DNA from: Papaver somniferum
Lineage: Eukaryota > Streptophyta > Magnoliopsida > Ranunculales > Papaveraceae
Assembly: GCF_003573695.1 (NCBI RefSeq)
Contig: NC_039367.1
Location: forward strand, 158,111,085-158,175,084
Direction of reading: 5' to 3'
Length of the DNA: 64,000 nucleotides
The first letter of the stretch is position 1; each line of letters opens with the position of its first letter. The position numbers were made by a program, and so were the translations under genes. The notes under the pieces were generated by a model. That model made no database searches. It was not told the origin of the DNA and worked only from the letters and a program-made list of their open reading frames with translations. Shown piece after piece: positions 58,226 to 64,000 of this stretch.

Positions 58226-59725
58226 TGGTAGCTCAAGGAATAAGTCCTAAAACTATGTTTTAACCTAAACCTGCAAGTATACAGGGTCTAAAGTAGTGAG
58301 TGAGCAAATAAGGGGAAGTCCACAGGGACAAGGAGGGAGCTGGTGTTGTATTCTAAATCTTTCTAGTGACTAAAAGCACTAGGGCATTTGAATTCACCCA
58401 ATAATCCTAAACTAAGGCAATACCTATTCAAATTGTGTTCTTGTTCCTTTCCAGATAAAACTACAATGAATGATCTATCAGTTAATCTCCCTAACTCACC
58501 CCTAGTATAAGCTGTCTTCTTACAGCACAACCTATCACAGGCTCATTTGGTTTAATTAGCTACCTGTCATTCCTTTATCAATTAAGCACATTTCTTCTTC
58601 CAGAGAGGTCTCAAATGGAAGACTTATCAACCAACTTCACTAACTCACCCCTAGTATAAGCTGTCTTCTTACAGAACAACCTATCACAGGCTCATTTGGT
58701 TTAATTAGCTTCCTGTCATTCCTAAAGCAATGAAGCACAATCAAGAACAACAACATGAACATGAATTATCTTAACATATGATTATGGGTTTCATCATAAC
58801 CCTAGTTATTAAATTATAACATGATGAACACTACTGAAAATAAACTACTACAACTTGGTGCACCGGCTACTCCGGGCATGCCTACAACACACACCATATC
58901 ATCCTATTTATACCCAATTTACACAATTCTAGCTCATACACACAATTCCCAAAAATCCCCAAATTTAACAGTGAATTAGGGATATGAAATTTACCTACTT
59001 TGATGGGTCTAATCTTACACACAATGTCGACCCAATCTTCCTCTGACTTCACTGCTTCATTCCCACGCCTCAATTTCTTCTTTAGCTTCACCTAATTCAT
59101 CAATCTCTAACCTAGGGTTTCAGGGATAGGGAAGGTGCGAGATTGATGAAGTAGGAGGCTAGAAAGATGGGGAAAATGATGGGTTTTGCTTTTATGGAAA
59201 AGGTAGAGTGGTTTGGTGGTGTTTGGTGGCGTCAGGGAGTGGTGGCGATGATGGAGAAGGTGGTGTAGTGTTTGACAGGAGCTTCAGACTTTGATGTACT
59301 GGTGATGCTGCGACCATAGGATGCTGAGATGATCCAATCTGACGGCTAGAAAAGGAAACGGGTATGGATATAGGAAATGGATTTGGGTGAGGGTTTTGGG
59401 CCTTGGGTATGCCAAGCCCATATCTTCTTTAAGAACAATTCTTCATCTTCAAGCCCACTTCTAGCCTTTTGGTCTTGTGCACAACATTCTTCGCGGCTTC
59501 CTTGCGTGATTCCTCCCGGCTTTTCACTACTTTTCTGCTCTTTTCCGCTCCGCAATTCATCTAACTTTATTTGTTACCTAAAAATGTAAAATTAATTAAG
59601 AAAAATATTTATTCTTGAAAACAATGAAAATACAGAATATGGGATAAAATGTAGAATTAACGCACAAAAGATGAGTTAAATGCCAAGAGAAATATATAGA
59701 AATATGCACTTTTTAGCACTCATCA
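58226..59725 (-). repeat. 3' LTR of LARD copy 3
   Basis: 1500 bp with left-type variants. The PPT is at 59726-59740 and hairpins lie at 59744-59765 and 60953-60972. Confidence 0.92.
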
Positions 59726-59743
59726 AATACCCCCAAACCTGAA

Positions 59744-59765
59744 TTTTACTTGTCCTCAAGTAAAA
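59744..59765 (-). other. AGGA-loop hairpin next to the PPT, LARD copy 3
   Basis: Same 9-bp stem and AGGA loop. Confidence 0.75.
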
Positions 59766-60840
59766 CAAAACTAAGGAAATCCTACCTATACCACTGTCGC
59801 TGGTCTCTCGAATGCATTTAGCGTATGCACTAAGCCTTTTAAACCACTAAGTGTCCCTAGTGGACGAGTTAAGTCTCGTGAAGGTTTGCTTAGAACGTAC
59901 ATACAAAGTTCTAGGTCAAAATATAAGCTCAGATTCCATCAAACGTGACATGTGCAAGTCAGTTTAGCTCACAGCAAAATGGAGATGTCAATCTAGCTAT
60001 CAAAGGCACAATCCTAGCACTGATAACAAAAAAAGACATGTGATAAGAGTGTAAAGTGTATCTACACATGTGTAAAGAAAGATCTGAAGTTATGACTACT
60101 AATCACCAAGAGATAGTTTCTCAGGCTAAGAACCAGGTCGAAATCTAGCTAGCTGTCCGGACTTTACGAGAATTGTGAATGAGTTGGAGGTATTTCACAA
60201 TTACTCGCGTTGTACATCAATGGCATACACCCTCCTTGCTTATTACAATGAAACAACAAAATGACTATTTACATGACTCTTATTTACATTGACTACTCTC
60301 TTTTTATTTTTGGAACAAGAGAGAATGGAATTGATAAATACTTGATTTTTTGTATTTTTCTGATTTTTTTCTGAATATATACATCGTTTTTTTTTTTTTT
60401 TTTTTTTTTTTTTTGAAGAAGGAAACACTTTTGATACATATACAAAAGGAAACAAAAGATTACATGACACTTTGCAAGAGGTAGCCCTTTTTGATGCACC
60501 CAGTTAAATTCGATGGTTGTTTTTCTTAATGTAACCTCCACCTTCTATCCCAACCAACCAAAGAACAAGCTAGTCAAGTTTCGTTCAGTATTCTAAAGTG
60601 ATTGGCAATCGTAACTTCCTATCAAACACCTTGAAGATCGAGGCCATACATGTATTGGTAGATCGTGCGCGTGCAAATTTCTTATCACTATGTGAATTGT
60701 GCTAGAATCAGGGTGCCTAAATATCTAGACTAAGACTCCTAATAAAAATACATATTTGCACAAGAGTCAACATTTCAAGGTAAATGAGCTCCATTTTTAT
60801 GATTTTTTTTAATTTTTAATTTTTTTTAATTTTGATTTTT

Positions 60841-60877
<37 letters not shown>

Positions 60878-60952
60878 CAAAAAGAAGAAGGAGTTCGTTT
60901 TCAATTATGGCAAATTATCATGGTATCTACTCTATACCCCCAAACCTAAACT

Positions 60953-60972
60953 AAACATTGTCCTCAATGTTT
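60953..60972 (-). other. Second AGGA-loop hairpin, LARD copy 3
   Basis: Same 8-bp stem and AGGA loop. Confidence 0.75.
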
Positions 60973-61157
60973 CAAAATATGGAAAGAATTAAAATGCAAC
61001 ATATGGAAAGGGACATGCTGAGTAGAGTAAAAGGAGAGAGAATACCCGATTTCGGCGAAAGCAGAATTAAAACTCCGTTATTCAAGGCAAAAATCCAACA
61101 TATTTCAGCCGAGATCATATTGGATTAGCAAAATATACAAAAGGAACAAAAGGGTTT

Positions 61158-62878
61158 TTAAGAAATTTTATCTACTGGATTATATACAAAAAATTCACCA
61201 TACACTAACAATCTAAAGAGTTGAGGATCAACCCAAAAGACAAAGTGTAGCGGTTTCAACAACTTCACACAATAATAATATGATAGAAACGCAAGTGAAA
61301 CTGTGAAACAAAATGAGCTACCCCCAAACCTGGATTTTTCAACGGATAAAATTTTGGAAACAAAATCTCGCAGTTTTGGGGGTTCATCATGTACAAGGTC
61401 TAGCTCAAAGTGAACTGTGCTAGGGACGGGCAAACATGCTAATTCCAACTGTGGTTCCTCAAAGTATTATACTTAGAAGCAAAATAGTCCAAGAGGACTT
61501 GGGAAGCACACAGTTCCAAACCTAGGTTGGGCATTTCAGAAAATTGGTTTTACAATATTGGTACAAACCAAATCTAGGTTGGGTGGAAGGCCATCAGATT
61601 GTGACTTGTAGGAGGATAGGCACATCATTACTAATCACATCAACATCTCCTAAGTCTTCTACAAGTGTCACAACATGCTCACAATCATCAAACAAATTGG
61701 CAAGATCACAATCAGAGTCATCAACATCATCAACAGATTCATTCTCATGCATTGGCAAATCAGGAGAAATATCACAATGTGACCTAGGTAGAGAATCAGA
61801 CACATCAAAATATTTTCATGCATATTAGTGTCTACAGAAGATTCAACTATTCCTATGTCATGTTCATCTTCACAGAATAATTGTACGAATCCCATGTCAA
61901 TATCAAAATCATATGAATTACAATGAGTATTAGAAAAAACAACATTCATGAAGGTCGAGGGCGAGAAGCCATATGTTATTGAACCAACAGGTTCCACAAT
62001 ATTTTCATGTTCTTCTAACACATCATCATAATCATCATCATGGTAGCATGCATATTGGTCCTCATTAAAAGTGGTGGTGTCGTTAGTCGATTCATGTTCC
62101 TCTAAATTAGGTTCATATTCAACATCATTTACATGAATGGGACTAGACACTTCATTAGGGACAACATACATTTCCTCATGAATTTCCTCCTTTTGTAGGT
62201 GAAGCAAAATCTGATCTAAATATGCCTGAATTCGTGATGTAGATCTATCGAAGTTTTGCTCACTGAGTCTGAAAGCTTCTGTGGTGGATCTAAATTCATG
62301 GGAGTACAAAATTCTTCATGTTCAAATTGTGGTGATTGGTACATGTGTGCATGGTCATTAGGGTTTATAAAAGATTGATCGCAACCCTCAAAGGATTGAT
62401 TATGGTCCCAATGACTACCATTCTCACAATTTATGGGCATTTCATACCTTGGATTTTCTCTAGATTGCCTAAAATTATGCAAAATATGACAATTCTCAAC
62501 AGGGTGGTCTAAACTACCACATGCGGGACATGCATAGATTTTAGGTTGCCTAAGAAAATTAGATGTGACAGATTCCTCATGTGATTGCATTTCTAAAGCT
62601 GCGATCGAGCTTCTAATTGATCCACAAGAGATGATTGTGTGAGTGAGGTATTAGCAAAATGTTCATTTTCACGTTGTGGCGAATGATGCATGTGAATAGT
62701 CATTAGGGTTCATGTATTGAGGCTCGGGACTTTGAAAATGTCCATAATAATTCCTATGACTATTGACATCATGGTCTATGGGAGGTTCATAACGTGAAGT
62801 TTGTCCACACGCAAGTTCTCTAAGGGATTCGTTGTATTCCCCAACTGTAGAAAAAGATCTAGACATGATTGGGCTCAA
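61158..62878 (-). pseudogene. LARD ORF, copy 3, broken by several 1-2 base deletions
   Basis: The start (MSPIMSRSF) and zinc knuckle are present, but the frame is broken at about 62693, 62606, 62288, 61808, 61605, 61536 and 61462. Every break is a loss of one or two bases relative to copies 1 and 2. The pieces otherwise read as the same protein. The breaks may be real decay or sequencing-consensus errors. Confidence 0.75.
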
Positions 62879-64000
62879 AGGCTAAGTAAAGAGTTTACAA
62901 AGCTCAAAATTTGGTTTTTAAGGGATTGGACTTTTTGGAAAAATTTGGTTTTGTTGGGAAAAATTTGGTTTTGGCGGGAGACATTTGGTTTTGATGGGAA
63001 AAAGAAAAATTTTGGTTTTTAGGGAAAGATTTGGAAAACTTTTTGGTTTTTATGGGAGAATTTTGGTTTTGTCGGGATAAGGAGGAAGAAGAAAAATTTG
63101 GTTGTTAATGTGGGAGCAAAATAAAATTTGGTTTTAAATTGGAGCAAGTAAAAATTTTTTTTTTTTTTTTTTTTTTTTTAAACTTAGCCTAGCATAAATT
63201 ATCACAACCCATAAAAAAATAAAAACAACAATAATAATTACAAACCCATAAAAGAAAGAAAAAGAAGAAAAAGAAAAATTATTACAAGCCCAAATAAAAA
63301 ATAAAGAAAAACAAAAATTATTACAAGCCCACAAATTAAAAATGGAAGCCCACAGGTTGGGTTCTCTTAATGGGTTTAGGCTTACTTGCTTAAGCACAGC
63401 CCAGCTGTTCAGTTTGGTTGCAAAAGCCCAGTTGGGCTTTGGATCATCCTAAGCTTTGGTTCAACACTCAAGGCCCAGTTGGGCTTGGTTCAATTTCTTA
63501 TCCTTCTGCAGCTTACAGCCCAGTTGGGCTTGGTTCAATTTCTTCTCCTTCTGCAGCTTACAGCCCAGTTGGGCTTTATCTTACACCAGCTTCAGCAGGC
63601 AGCAGCAGTAGGGAACAGCAACAGGAGCACAGCAGCAATAGCAACAACAGCTCAACAGCAACAGGAGCACAGCAGCAATAGCAGCAGCACCACAGGTACC
63701 TGGTGACTCAAGGAAGAGAATGAGTTCTCAAAAATTTGGAATTGAGACAGTTTCAAACACTATTGATACCAGTAAGCAACTAAGAGTAATTTACTGCATG
63801 GCAATGAGTTATTTGGACTGACAAAGGGGTTGACACAATATGCAGTTATGGATAAAGTGCAAAAGAGAAGTGACCTAGCAAAACCAGACACACAACAACA
63901 TACTTACAACTACTAAACAGAAAAAGGGAAATGATGGATATGAACTTCAGTTACACTACACTAAAAAAAAGGACAAGATGTATGAATTGATGCAGCTTCA
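62879..64000 (-). other. 5' non-coding leader of LARD copy 3 (partial)
   Basis: Same TTTGGTTTT, GCCCAGTTGGGC and CAG-rich blocks; it runs off the window. Confidence 0.6.

Larger units (their letters stand above)
57757..64000. repeat. Unit 4 of tandem segmental duplication, cut by the window end
   Basis: It begins with the shared CGATATAATT sequence and the LARD insertion and runs off the window inside the LARD leader, so the array continues to the right. Confidence 0.95.
58226..64000 (-). mobile_element. Pol-less Ty3/gypsy LARD-type element, copy 3, cut by the window end
   Basis: Third copy in the same position (GTAGC at 58221-58225). The primer site and 5' LTR lie outside the window. Confidence 0.9.

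Noticed and set aside
17179..64000. Whole array as a simple assembly duplication
   Set aside because: Not excluded, but the empty site in unit 1, unit-specific substitutions and consistent LTR variants favour a real array; local indels may still be consensus errors.

Overview
The window looks like repeat-dominated nuclear DNA of a flowering plant, probably a eudicot. It is AT-rich, has no intact host gene, and almost every kilobase can be assigned to LTR retrotransposons, hAT-type MITEs, other inverted-repeat elements or their debris. The species cannot be fixed from sequence alone. All assignments rest on reading motifs, terminal repeats and target-site duplications (TSDs) by eye.

Region 1 (1-10474) is one large minus-strand LTR element. 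Only the end of its 3' LTR is inside the window (1-1032). A 3.8 kb non-coding internal part (1033-4819) carries a hAT MITE (1623-2595, 8-bp TSD) and ends at an initiator-Met-tRNA primer site (4801-4815). The 5' LTR (4820-10474) is about 3.65 kb once a nested 1996-bp gag-only element (TR-GAG, 7901-9896, 5-bp TSD) is removed. Region 2 (10475-about 17580) is a decayed, pol-less Ty1/copia derivative: 5'-truncated LTR, frameshifted gag with a CCHC knuckle, one small unknown ORF, polypurine tract (PPT) and 3' LTR.

Region 3 (17179-64000) is a tandem segmental duplication. The ancestral unit is 8212 bp (17179-25390). It runs from the copia LTR through a LINE-like zf-RVT fragment, a hAT MITE, a long-TIR element full of CCGAAC/GTTCGG inversions, an array of about 19 TGCATAAC/GTTATGCA palindromes, a G17 tract and a first-exon fragment resembling the retromer gene VPS35. 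It ends in a dead minus-strand chromovirus (LTR, chromodomain, integrase, RNase H, partial RT). The following units are 16183 bp because a 7965-bp pol-less Ty3/gypsy element (TSD GTAGC, tRNA-Asp primer site, one CCHC ORF of 550-576 aa) sits inside the copia/LINE part. The first unit keeps the empty site. Left and right LTRs of this element carry the same distinguishing substitutions in successive copies, so it inserted once and was then copied by segmental duplication.

Functionally this is a retrotransposon graveyard with some recent activity. The autonomous pol genes seen are dead, including a stop codon at the integrase catalytic Glu, while non-autonomous elements keep LTRs, primer sites, TATA boxes and PPTs. 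The most notable signals that ordinary annotation would miss are (a) a hairpin with invariant core TTG-AGGA-CAA and compensatory outer stems near the 3' ends of three different element families, (b) the palindrome array, (c) a chromovirus LTR promoter directly upstream of the VPS35-like exon in each unit, and (d) mosaic ancestry of the third unit.
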